Positions 45,203 to 53,399 of a stretch of DNA of 64,000 bases are shown here, piece after piece (the first letter of the stretch is position 1; each line of letters starts with the position of its first letter). This DNA is from Paraprevotella stercoravium (lineage in GTDB: Bacteria > Bacteroidota > Bacteroidia > Bacteroidales > Bacteroidaceae). The position numbers were made by a program, and so were the translations under genes. Location: positions 1 to 64,000 of the forward strand of contig JAHLFU010000086.1 of assembly GCA_018883665.1 (NCBI GenBank), read 5' to 3'. The notes beneath the pieces were generated by a model that searched no databases, had not been told where the DNA came from, and saw nothing but the letters and a program-made list of their open reading frames with translations.

Positions 45203-46153
45203 TTATTTTTCAAATTCTGATTTTTGTGGAAATTTCTTTTCCAGAAACTCTTTGGCTGTTTTACGGTCGTCATCTGTTGCATCTTCGGAATCATTCATGC
45301 AGAAAAATAAAGGATAGTTCTCTTCAAGTTTCTGATAATCCTTCTTCTTTTGAATGTTAACATAAAAAGATTCTTTTCCATTTACATAACGTCTTACAGC
45401 TCGTTTTTCTGCTAATGAAAGATAAGACAATACGCTCCGATGAATATCATCATTGCTGCGCAAATGATTTTTATTATTTGCAGCACATTCATCGCGTAAT
45501 GTTACTTCTACTCCTTTTTGATAATCACTTTTCAGATATGCGTCTATGTTATGATGTGGTAGGCCTGTATAATAGATACCATAAAGTTTTTCTACGATTC
45601 GTGTAGAGTGGTCAATCATTTTACGATGATTCTTCAACGGTTTTTTTAATATGTTTTCTCGAATGAACCATCTTATTTTTCGTAATGGTTTTCGTGTCAG
45701 CCTGATAATAGGTAAGCCTTCTGAGGTAAAAAAGTCAATTGGAGTTACGGGTTTATTAAGGTACATATCATCATTAGAGAATAAAAAATGCTCAGCCAAT
45801 CCCGGAATTTTATACAAAAAATGTTCAATCAGACTGGAATTGAAACATGGCAAGCTTTCTTCTGGCATAATATCTTTGTGGTCGACAATCTGGATTTTAG
45901 GATTGGTTGTATCTAACCATTCCGGAATCTGGTTGTCTGTAACAATAAATATTTTATGAACCCAGGGAGCATATAAACTTATTGATCTCAAACTATACTT
46001 TAGTTCATCATTATCAGCATACCGCCCTTTACAATTCAAGGATAAATCCTTGGTCGTTTTTCCTATAAAAGCATTATATTTTGCTTGCCATTGGGGATCG
46101 TTGCCGTTAACCCATAGATATACCAGATCTACTTCTATCGGATTCTTTTCCAT
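45203..46153 (-). CDS. Stealth-family sugar-phosphate transferase (tandem copy 1)
   Basis: 316 residues, same architecture as the adjacent copy: VDLVYLWVNGNDPQWQ, RYADNDELKYSLRSISLYAP, HKIFIVTDNQIPEWLD, the SNDDM acidic cluster, and LPHHNIDAYLKS. The differences are concentrated in the middle (about residues 150-200), which could change the sugar specificity. It is 69 nt downstream of a GT-A gene and probably read from the promoter near 47147-47177. Confidence 0.86.
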   Translation of the reverse strand: MEKNPIEVDLVYLWVNGNDPQWQAKYNAFIGKTTKDLSLNCKGRYADNDELKYSLRSISLYAPWVHKIFIVTDNQIPEWLDTTNPKIQIVDHKDIMPEESLPCFNSSLIEHFLYKIPGLAEHFLFSNDDMYLNKPVTPIDFFTSEGLPIIRLTRKPLRKIRWFIRENILKKPLKNHRKMIDHSTRIVEKLYGIYYTGLPHHNIDAYLKSDYQKGVEVTLRDECAANNKNHLRSNDDIHRSVLSYLSLAEKRAVRRYVNGKESFYVNIQKKKDYQKLEENYPLFFCMNDSEDATDDDRKTAKEFLEKKFPQKSEFEK

Positions 46154-46222
46154 GTCTGATTCTAGTTTTGAGTAATTTTAGAATTTTAATAATATCATAC
46201 CGAGAAATTGTAAGATATGTTT

Positions 46223-47032
46223 TCAAGATGGTGTATGAGACGGGTAACCAATCTTTTCTCCAATTTCCGGGAAATTTCTCAGGATTTCTTTTAAAGCGTG
46301 AGCATTTCTGTCTGTACCTGCTTTGAAATTAGTGGTTTTTAGGGATAATTCCTTTGGTTTTTTCAGCCCTTTGGGTTTGTTATAGCCGAAGGGCACCGGT
46401 ATAATTGGAGTGTCGTTGGCGACGGCAGCTGCCCAAAACCAAATATCGTCTGTAGTAGGTGCTATTTGGGTAAACAGATTAACTCCAAGCATTTCCTTTT
46501 TTAAGGATCCAGGCGGATAGAGAACACCACCCACTCCTGTTGGTATGTTTCTGTAGTCTGCATGAATCTTTTTGAACAGAAAATGATACCATCTGTATTT
46601 TTTCCAGGTACGATAAGGAGCATCAGGTTTCATGAGTTTGGCTCTGTGGGCCAAGACTGCATGAGGGATTTGTTTATGCAAGCGAAGTAGATCACGCAAC
46701 ATATGTCGATGATAAAGAACATCATCATCGATAGTTACAATTACTGCATCGGGGAAATCGTTTAATGCAGGAATTAATTTTCTATATGATCGAATGTCCT
46801 GATCATAGTTTCTGATTTCGAAAATGGGGTAGTCTTCGGAAAGTTTCTTTAACTTTTCCGGAATACCTTTCTCACCAAACTGAGAGAAGGTCAGGTACAG
46901 AATTATCTTATCGGGAAGGACTGAACCTTTTAAAACAGACTGAATGGCATAGATTGCATAGGGTATCGCTGCAGGAAATGATGTCAGCGATACAATGACT
47001 TTTGTCTTGGACTCAATCGAATTTGTTTTCAT
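46223..47032 (-). CDS. GT-A type glycosyltransferase of undefined family
   Basis: 269 residues. It starts with TKVIVSLTSFPAAIPYAIYA and has the acidic metal motif in VIVTIDDDVLYH (about 95-106) and TDDIWFWAAAV in the acceptor region. This pattern (SLTSFP...IDDD) is found in polysaccharide-cluster glycosyltransferases of gut bacteria. Donor and acceptor are unknown. First gene of the minus-strand group with the two Stealth copies, behind a good promoter. Confidence 0.7.
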   Translation of the reverse strand: MKTNSIESKTKVIVSLTSFPAAIPYAIYAIQSVLKGSVLPDKIILYLTFSQFGEKGIPEKLKKLSEDYPIFEIRNYDQDIRSYRKLIPALNDFPDAVIVTIDDDVLYHRHMLRDLLRLHKQIPHAVLAHRAKLMKPDAPYRTWKKYRWYHFLFKKIHADYRNIPTGVGGVLYPPGSLKKEMLGVNLFTQIAPTTDDIWFWAAAVANDTPIIPVPFGYNKPKGLKKPKELSLKTTNFKAGTDRNAHALKEILRNFPEIGEKIGYPSHTPS

Positions 47033-47103
47033 TTTGCATGGATGGCTATTTTATCTCGACAGAATGTTGAGATTCTTACATGATGACTAACATCTTGCGA
47101 TCG

Positions 47104-47135
47104 GCCCGAAGCAAGCAAGTCTTCTGAAATCGGGC
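47104..47135 (-). promoter_or_regulatory. Hairpin in the leader of the GT-Stealth-Stealth group
   Basis: The arms gcccga and tcgggc (47104-47109 and 47130-47135) would form a 6-bp G/C-rich stem just after the predicted transcription start. The function is unknown. Confidence 0.35.
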
Positions 47136-47146
47136 TGATACAAACA

Positions 47147-47177
47147 CAAAGTTACTAAAAAAATAAAGAAAATTCAA
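47147..47177 (-). promoter_or_regulatory. Promoter of the GT-Stealth-Stealth group
   Basis: On the minus strand, TTG at 47177-47175 and TAACTTTG at 47154-47147 are 20 nt apart. The leader is about 110 nt. Confidence 0.65.
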
Positions 47178-47298
47178 TTTGCAGATAAAGAATCACATAT
47201 GAAATCTGAAGGTTGGGAAATCTTTGGTTTTATTCCAATGGCTTTCTGTTATAGTCTTTCTTTTCTTTATTCTAGAATGTGTAAGTATCTATTTGTTG

Positions 47299-48021
47299 TT
47301 ATTTAAAACTGTATCCTCCGTTGATTTCCAATACGCTTCCATTAATATAGGAATTGTTGATGCAAAACATTACTGTATCCGCAACCTCTTTGGGAGTCGC
47401 AAATCGTTTAATTGCAGTTTTTTGGTATATATTGTTTCTTATTTCTAATGGTTTGTTTTTTTGCCATTCCGTTTCAACAAAGCCTGGGGCGATAATGTTG
47501 ACCGTTGTTCCTGTGCCCTCAAACTCTTTTACCAGATTTTTTCCTAAGGCATGAAGAGCCGCTTTGCTTACTCCATAAGGGAGTGAGGTGGCATGAGGCA
47601 AGATACCAAGCATTGAACCGATAAAAACAATGCGGGAATTGTTTTCGATAAGAGTATGTAAATCCCTGATTAAATAAAAATGAGAGTTCACTGTTGCAAA
47701 CATTACTTTTTCCCAGTCATCATCAGTGATTTCAAAGTTTTTCTTTCTAACTGTGAGTCCTGTATTGCCAATGATGCAGTTTATAGCTTTGCTATTTTCT
47801 CTTATTTCCTTTATGAACTGATAAAAAGATTTTTTTTGGCTTTGATCTGCTTTAATTATTTTATAGTGTGAACTAATCTTTTGAAAGTCTTTACTTGCAT
47901 CTTCTGCAGCTTTATCATCGTTTGCATAATTTGTCCACACAAAATAATCTTGTTTTAATAGTTCTACAACAATGGACTTTCCGATCCCCTTAGTACCTCC
48001 GGTAACGATTGCTGTTTTCAT
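47299..48021 (-). CDS. Short-chain dehydrogenase/reductase
   Basis: 240 residues, classical SDR fold: the cofactor loop TGGTKGIG (about 7-14), the NNAG-equivalent IGNTG, the catalytic YGVSK (Tyr and Lys, around residue 149), and the C-terminal INGSVLEINGG. The closest general likeness is FabG. Its location next to a cytidylyltransferase-oxidoreductase fusion and a polyol-phosphate transferase suggests that it makes or modifies the polyol or sugar precursor, not fatty acids. That role is inference. Confidence 0.82.
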   Translation of the reverse strand: MKTAIVTGGTKGIGKSIVVELLKQDYFVWTNYANDDKAAEDASKDFQKISSHYKIIKADQSQKKSFYQFIKEIRENSKAINCIIGNTGLTVRKKNFEITDDDWEKVMFATVNSHFYLIRDLHTLIENNSRIVFIGSMLGILPHATSLPYGVSKAALHALGKNLVKEFEGTGTTVNIIAPGFVETEWQKNKPLEIRNNIYQKTAIKRFATPKEVADTVMFCINNSYINGSVLEINGGYSFK

Positions 48022-48061
48022 ATATATTGTTCGTTGAAAATATAGATAAGATTTAATTTCA

Positions 48062-49408
48062 TTATTTTAGCAAGGTTGTATGTTCCTTATTCAGAAACTT
48101 TTCAATGATTTCTGTTATGGCTATGGATTCATTCCTGTATAGATGGAAACTGCTGATGCGTTTGTTGAAAATCATAGACGCAAACTCTTGTATCTCATAG
48201 CGTAATCCGTCTCCATCATAACTATAAAAATATTTTTTATTTTTGTTCTGATCCTCATAGCGTACCTCAAAGAAATTAGTCAGCCACCAGGGAGATGGCA
48301 CAAGGATATATCCTTTAGTGCCGGAAACAACCAGATTGCCTTCTGTTTTTACTCCAAGACCTAAGGTAAACGAGGCTACAGCGCTATCATAAATCAAATG
48401 ACCGCTGGTGAAGATATCAACTTTATTCTTTATTTTACTATAGAATTTGACATCCACATAATTTTTTCCTAGCAGTTTTATGATTGCCATCAGACAAAGT
48501 GGTGCCAACTCTGTAACAGAACCACCTGCTTCGCTGACATTGAATTCACGTAGATTTGTTTCCGGCATCAATTTAGAGAGAGAGGCTTTTACGTCAACAA
48601 CGTCACCTATCATACCGCTTTTTACGAGTACTAGAAGATGATTCCAAGCCGGACAGAAAGCCGTTTTGTTTGCTTCTAATATTACCAGATTTTTTTGTTT
48701 GGCAATTTCATAAAGATCTGATGCTTCTTGTTTCTTTAAAACGAATGGAATTTCGCATAGAACATGTTTTCCTGCAAGCAGTGCTTGTTTTGAATAATCA
48801 TAGTGGCTTATATGGGGAGATGCTACATAAACTGCATCGACATTCTTCAGGAATGCATTATAGTCGGTATATGCCTGGAGTTTATGCTTTGTTGCAAATA
48901 AAGTCGCTTCTTCAACATTCGGATTATAAACAGATACAACATGAACTCCGCTTACATATTGGCTTTCATTTAAGAAACGGGGGGCAATACGTCCAGAACC
49001 TACGATTCCTATTTTGAGAATAGTTTGACTCTCTGCACGTAGTTGTGTACTGGAAATACCTTCTGTACGAGGTAAATAAACAACCTTACAATATTCATTC
49101 AAATAGTCAAATCTACCTTCCCAATCTGAACCTATAGCAAAAATATCTACATTGTATTTTTGGATATCATCGATTTTTTGTCCAATGTAGTCTTCTATGA
49201 TAATTTCATCCGCAAATCCAGTTTTCTTAACTGCCTCAATACGTTCCAGCACATTGTTGCGTACGTTCAGTTTACCACGCTCTTTATCAAAAGAATCAGA
49301 TGTGACTCCAACAATCAGATAATCTCCAAGAGCTTTTGCTCTACGGAGTAGGTTTATATGTCCCTCATGTAGAAGGTCGTATGTTCCATATGTGATGACT
49401 TTTTTCAT
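48062..49408 (-). CDS. Fusion of a glycerol-3-phosphate cytidylyltransferase-like domain and a Gfo/Idh/MocA oxidoreductase
   Basis: 448 residues, two domains. Residues 1-125: TagD/GCT-type nucleotidyltransferase with TYDLLHEGH (HxGH, 14-17) and the C-terminal RTEGISSTQLR; it would make a CDP-polyol from CTP and a polyol phosphate. Residues about 132-448: Rossmann domain IGIVGSGRIAPRF, ASPHISHYDYS, and a Gfo/Idh C-terminal sheet. The family EKP motif reads CEIPF here, with Ile about residue 220 in place of the lysine. It may couple polyol formation with CDP activation; the substrate is unknown. It belongs with the downstream SDR (40-nt gap) and the upstream TagF-like gene. Confidence 0.83.
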   Translation of the reverse strand: MKKVITYGTYDLLHEGHINLLRRAKALGDYLIVGVTSDSFDKERGKLNVRNNVLERIEAVKKTGFADEIIIEDYIGQKIDDIQKYNVDIFAIGSDWEGRFDYLNEYCKVVYLPRTEGISSTQLRAESQTILKIGIVGSGRIAPRFLNESQYVSGVHVVSVYNPNVEEATLFATKHKLQAYTDYNAFLKNVDAVYVASPHISHYDYSKQALLAGKHVLCEIPFVLKKQEASDLYEIAKQKNLVILEANKTAFCPAWNHLLVLVKSGMIGDVVDVKASLSKLMPETNLREFNVSEAGGSVTELAPLCLMAIIKLLGKNYVDVKFYSKIKNKVDIFTSGHLIYDSAVASFTLGLGVKTEGNLVVSGTKGYILVPSPWWLTNFFEVRYEDQNKNKKYFYSYDGDGLRYEIQEFASMIFNKRISSFHLYRNESIAITEIIEKFLNKEHTTLLK

Positions 49409-49525
49409 TTTCTTTTTAATGATCCTTGTTCGTTTTTACTTTTCTTTTACCCTACAAAGATGGAAAACAGTTATTATGTTGGATTATTTCTGATTCCTTG
49501 AGCTGTCTCTTAAATGGCTTTTATT

Positions 49526-50710
49526 TCAATTGAGGTTTTCGATAAACTCTTTGATTTTCTTTACTACTTGTTGGGATGCATCTCCATAGGAAAAGTTTTT
49601 ATAATCTTCTTCTATGAAATGATTTAATTTATTCAGATAATCATTCTCATTAAAATGCAGAATCATTTGAATAAGTTCGGCATTTGTATGGGCATAGGGG
49701 AATGGTAGTTGATTGAAAATCGGTCTTATTCCTCTACTCTTTTTATATTCCTCTAGATCAGGTGTATATAGAATAACAGGTTTTTCCATGATTCCAAAAT
49801 CCATCATTACAGAAGAGTAGTCTGTAATGAGAAAATCTGATAATAGGAATAACTCTTGCGGGTCGGAGTATCGGCTTCCATTTATGATATTTTCCGAATA
49901 GGAGAATATGTGATCGCGTGTACTGATATTGGGATGCAGACGGACAATAAAAATCCACTCTTCACCGGTTTTTTGATTTAATACCTTCAGTATTTGCTTA
50001 AAATCAAGATTATACATGTCTGTTTTTCGGTTGTCTCTAAATGTGGGCGCATACATCACAATTTTTTTGTTTAGCGGAATTTGAAGTCTAGTCTTGATTT
50101 GCTTTATGCTTTCAGATGTTTGATTGAAATAAATGTCATCTCTTGGTGATCCGCATTCAAGGATATCGCCCTGATACCAGAATGATTCTTTGATTACTTT
50201 ACTCAGGATTCCGCTACCGGAGAGTATCAGGTCGGTGGTTTTAGAATCTTCGATACTTTGTTGGACGTATCTTTGTGGCAATAGATGTTCTGCTTCTCCT
50301 TCAATAAGTTTTAACGGAAAAGCTCCATGCCAGGTTTGGATATAATATTGGTCTTTTTTCTTTTTGAAAGGTAATCTTTGCTTGGTGTTACAGATGATGA
50401 TGGAGGAAGTCGCATAAATATATGCTTCTTTTAGACTTCCGACTTTTATCTGTTTGATTTCTTTGGGTAAATGAATGGCTTTTTTCTTGGTGACCCAATA
50501 TAATTCATAAGGTAGCTGTTGTCTGATGATTTCTTCTGCAATATATTTGGGATTATCGCCAAAATCTTTCCCGTTGAAGTTATTAAATACAATCCGATTT
50601 TTTTTTACTTTGACAGATTTAAATAGATTGGAAAAAATTATATATTTAATATCTGCTATCGCATTTTTGTAAGTCCGCTTTATTTTTTTTCTGATTGATT
50701 TGATAGACAT
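49526..50710 (-). CDS. CDP-glycerol glycerophosphotransferase (TagF-like) family protein
   Basis: 394 residues, GT-B-like TagF/TarL family. Seen in the sequence: the conserved QTWHGAFPLKL (catalytic His region, about 125-135), SGIL and CGSPRDD, APTFRDNRKTD, the HPNI segment, and FLITDYSSVMMDF (CDP binding). The family polymerises glycerol- or ribitol-phosphate from CDP donors. The basic N-terminus (KSIRKKIKRTYKN) suggests membrane association. It is 4 nt from the upstream GT2 gene. With the neighbouring cytidylyltransferase it points to a polyol-phosphate substituent or polymer. Confidence 0.85.
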   Translation of the reverse strand: MSIKSIRKKIKRTYKNAIADIKYIIFSNLFKSVKVKKNRIVFNNFNGKDFGDNPKYIAEEIIRQQLPYELYWVTKKKAIHLPKEIKQIKVGSLKEAYIYATSSIIICNTKQRLPFKKKKDQYYIQTWHGAFPLKLIEGEAEHLLPQRYVQQSIEDSKTTDLILSGSGILSKVIKESFWYQGDILECGSPRDDIYFNQTSESIKQIKTRLQIPLNKKIVMYAPTFRDNRKTDMYNLDFKQILKVLNQKTGEEWIFIVRLHPNISTRDHIFSYSENIINGSRYSDPQELFLLSDFLITDYSSVMMDFGIMEKPVILYTPDLEEYKKSRGIRPIFNQLPFPYAHTNAELIQMILHFNENDYLNKLNHFIEEDYKNFSYGDASQQVVKKIKEFIENLN

Positions 50711-50714
50711 ACTT

Positions 50715-51674
50715 CTATTTGTTTTTATATAAGTCGATGAAACATTCTATTATGCTATACCATAAAACGAAGTGGGCAGATGCGCGTAATCCTTTAATCA
50801 GAATATTCTTGAATTCTTTTTTATCGTAACCGACAGTGTCTTTGTATTCTTTGAATAAATTGTTTTTTAACAGTCTGTGTACAGCCCGAAAATTATAATA
50901 ATCAAAAAAGGCTTTGTCTTTATATTTCACACAATGTGTTTCTTTATAGGAGTTGTGAATCTGCATAATCAGCAATAAGTCTTTGATTCTTTTGGGATTT
51001 TTACTGCTTGTAATGCTTCCACTGCTCCTGGCTAAATAACGGTATGGAGCATAAGGAATCGGAATAATTGTTTTTGCATGAAAAAGACACCGAACCATAT
51101 ACTCATTATCTTCATGAAAGATTCCCGGGTAAAACGTCAGTTGGTTTTCTTTTAAGAAACTATGACGGAATATAAATTTCTGAACTGGAGTTTCTCTGAT
51201 TTTACTGACAAGTTGGAATCTGTTTAATTTCTTGCAATACAGATAATGATTGTATTTTCGATGGAAAATAGAGACATATTTGATTTTTTGATTTTTTTCT
51301 TTTATACGAAGCATATCAAAGGCAAGTATGTCTGCATGATATTCTTTTATATATTTTATGATCTTGCTGAGACTATCGGATTCGATGCTGTCGTCGCTGT
51401 CAACGAACCAGATGTATTGCCCTTGGGCTGCTTTTAACCCGGTGTTTCTGGCACAGCTCAGTCCCATGTTGTTTTGATGAATGAGTTGTGTAATAGACTG
51501 GTATTGATCGTAATATTGGGTTGCAATTGCAGCAGACTGGTCGCTACTGTCATCATTGACCATAATAATCTCAATGTCAGAGATATGATTGCCGAGTTGT
51601 GAGTAGATACTTCTTAAGGTTCCGTCAATGTATTTTTCGACATTGTATATAGGGATAATGATTGAAAGTAACAT
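50715..51674 (-). CDS. Glycosyltransferase family 2 protein
   Basis: 319 residues from the ATG at 51674, which places SIIIPIYNVEKYIDGTLRSI at the N-terminus as is normal for GT2. An in-frame start 60 nt upstream adds a basic, unconserved tail. NDDSSDQSAA and WFVDSDDSIESD are the nucleotide and metal motifs. The C-terminus ends with a hydrophobic stretch (FVLWYSIIECFIDLY), perhaps a membrane contact. The stop is 4 nt before the TagF-like gene, so the two are coupled and probably act on the same glycan. Confidence 0.85.
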   Translation of the reverse strand: MLLSIIIPIYNVEKYIDGTLRSIYSQLGNHISDIEIIMVNDDSSDQSAAIATQYYDQYQSITQLIHQNNMGLSCARNTGLKAAQGQYIWFVDSDDSIESDSLSKIIKYIKEYHADILAFDMLRIKEKNQKIKYVSIFHRKYNHYLYCKKLNRFQLVSKIRETPVQKFIFRHSFLKENQLTFYPGIFHEDNEYMVRCLFHAKTIIPIPYAPYRYLARSSGSITSSKNPKRIKDLLLIMQIHNSYKETHCVKYKDKAFFDYYNFRAVHRLLKNNLFKEYKDTVGYDKKEFKNILIKGLRASAHFVLWYSIIECFIDLYKNK

Positions 51675-51755
51675 ATTGTTTTTTATCCTTTGGTTAAGCT
51701 GAAAGCATTGTTTCCGAAGTGATTCTGATCTCAATTAATATTCTTTTAGAGATTG

Positions 51756-52511
51756 CTATTGATTCGCTTCTTTGACTTTGCGGAACAGGTCTGAGGCAAA
51801 GATGAAGCTATTCAACTTTTCGTTGGTAGAATGCATGATGTCATTTTTGGTTCCTTGCCATTCCTTGTGACCTTCGCATAGATAAACAATATTGTCACCG
51901 ATTCCCATGACAGAATTCATATCGTGCGTGTTGATGATGGTAGTCATGTTAAATTCTTCCGTAATGTCGTGAATCAGTTCATCGATAACAATAGAGGTTT
52001 TCGGATCCAGTCCGGAGTTCGGTTCATCACAGAACAAATATTGCGGATTCAAGGCTATGGCGCGGGCTATTGCCACTCGTTTTTGCATACCGCCACTGAT
52101 TTCTCCCGGATATTTCTTTTGAGCATCGATCAGATTTACCCTGTCTAAGCAGAAACGAGCACGTTTGATACGTTCGCTAAGTGTGTCGTTAGAGAACATA
52201 TCAAGTGGGAACATAACGTTTTCCAATACCGTCATGGAATCAAATAAGGCTGCACTTTGGAAAATCATGCCCATTTCTCGTCGGATTTGCATTTTTTCTT
52301 TTTTGCCCATGACTACGTAGTTGCGTCCGTCATAGAGAATATTACCGCTTGTCGGAAGTAACAGACCGACAATGCATTTCATCAGAACGGTCTTTCCTGA
52401 ACCGCTCTGACCGATAATCAGGTTTGTTTTGCCGTTTTCAAAAACAGCATTGATGCCTTTCAAGACTTCTTTGTCGTCAAAAGACTTATATAGGGAATTG
52501 ATTTCTATCAT
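51756..52511 (-). CDS. mlaF: ABC transporter ATPase of the Mla phospholipid system
   Basis: Cytoplasmic ATPase that drives phospholipid movement between inner and outer membrane. The 251 residues show Walker A GQSGSGKTVLMK (about 34-45), signature ISGGMQKRVAIARA, and Walker B LFCDEPNSGLDP. The INTHDMNSVMGIGD switch region is typical of MlaF. It is 6 nt downstream of mlaE. The MCE partner mlaD, usually next in the operon, is not present here; a glycosyltransferase gene follows instead. Confidence 0.9.
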   Translation of the reverse strand: MIEINSLYKSFDDKEVLKGINAVFENGKTNLIIGQSGSGKTVLMKCIVGLLLPTSGNILYDGRNYVVMGKKEKMQIRREMGMIFQSAALFDSMTVLENVMFPLDMFSNDTLSERIKRARFCLDRVNLIDAQKKYPGEISGGMQKRVAIARAIALNPQYLFCDEPNSGLDPKTSIVIDELIHDITEEFNMTTIINTHDMNSVMGIGDNIVYLCEGHKEWQGTKNDIMHSTNEKLNSFIFASDLFRKVKEANQ

Positions 52512-52517
52512 GATGGT

Positions 52518-53270
52518 TTATGAAAGAAGTTGAGTTAAAAAAACATCAGCGAATAGAATCAGCACACTGCTGCTTACAACCGAATTGGTACTGGCTTTTC
52601 CTACTTCTACGGATCCGCCTTCAACACTATATCCGTAAAAAGCCGAAACGCTGGCAATAATAAAGGCAAAAAAGATGGATTTGATAAATCCCATCCATAC
52701 GTACCATTCTTTGAATTCATGTTGTAAACCTAAGGTGAGATCTTCAATGGTTATGACATGGCCGATGACTGATGTTGCATAGGCTCCGACAAAACCGGCA
52801 AAAATACTGAATGCGACAAGGATTGGGATCATGGTCATCATGCCGATGATCTTGGGCATGATTAGGAAATTCGCAGAATTTACTCCCATAATGTCTAGTG
52901 CATCAATTTGTTGGGTGACTCTCATCGTACCGATTTCAGATGCAATGTTAGAACCTACTTTTCCCGCAAGGATGAGACACATAATGGAAGAGGAGAACTC
53001 CAAAAGCATGATTTCACGTGTCGTATAGCCTGTAACAAAACGTGGCATCCACGGACTTTGGATATTTAATTTGATTTGAATACAAATTACAGCACCGATA
53101 AAAAAGGAAATCAGCAAGACAATGCCGATAGAGTCTACTCCTAATTGATTCATTTCCTTGATGTATTGTTTGAAAAACATGCGCCAGCGATCTGGTTTTC
53201 CAAACGTTTTTCCCATGAGCAAGAGATACTTGCCAAATGTGGATAGTGGTTTTGTAAGTAACATAATCAT
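52518..53270 (-). CDS. mlaE: Mla system permease (MlaE family)
   Basis: Inner-membrane permease of the MlaFEDB-type lipid transporter. From the ATG at 53270 it has 250 residues (a TTG one codon upstream is discounted; another ATG at 53264 is possible). About five hydrophobic helices, with the family motifs FFIGAVICIQ, GKVGSNIASEIGTMRVTQQI (about 102-121) and ALDIMGVNS, identify MlaE. Divergent from lptB, with a promoter element at 53292-53299. Confidence 0.92.
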   Translation of the reverse strand: MIMLLTKPLSTFGKYLLLMGKTFGKPDRWRMFFKQYIKEMNQLGVDSIGIVLLISFFIGAVICIQIKLNIQSPWMPRFVTGYTTREIMLLEFSSSIMCLILAGKVGSNIASEIGTMRVTQQIDALDIMGVNSANFLIMPKIIGMMTMIPILVAFSIFAGFVGAYATSVIGHVITIEDLTLGLQHEFKEWYVWMGFIKSIFFAFIIASVSAFYGYSVEGGSVEVGKASTNSVVSSSVLILFADVFLTQLLS

Positions 53271-53291
53271 CAAATACTTTATTCTTCCTTA

Positions 53292-53299
53292 CAAAAATA
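53292..53299 (-). promoter_or_regulatory. mlaE promoter -7 element
   Basis: On the minus strand TATTTTTG, 21 nt before the mlaE start. Confidence 0.55.
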
Positions 53300-53312
53300 A
53301 TGAAAATCCTAT

Positions 53313-53342
53313 AAAAAACCGCAATCATACAAACGGTTTTTT
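53313..53342. other. Hairpin between divergent mlaE and lptB promoters
   Basis: aaaaaacc (53313-53320) and ggtttttt (53335-53342) form an 8-bp stem that reads like a weak terminator on both strands. It may insulate the two divergent promoters or be a protein site. Confidence 0.35.
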
Positions 53343-53372
53343 ATTATTACAATCTTTTTCTATATATTTTCG

Positions 53373-53380
53373 TATTTTTG
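53373..53380 (+). promoter_or_regulatory. lptB promoter -7 element
   Basis: TATTTTTG, 19 nt before the lptB start. Confidence 0.55.
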
Positions 53381-53399
53381 CATTCGAAATAAAAAATAT

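Noticed and set aside
47224..47448. 74-codon plus-strand frame at the end of the SDR gene
   Set aside because: Antisense to the conserved C-terminus of the SDR; shadow frame.
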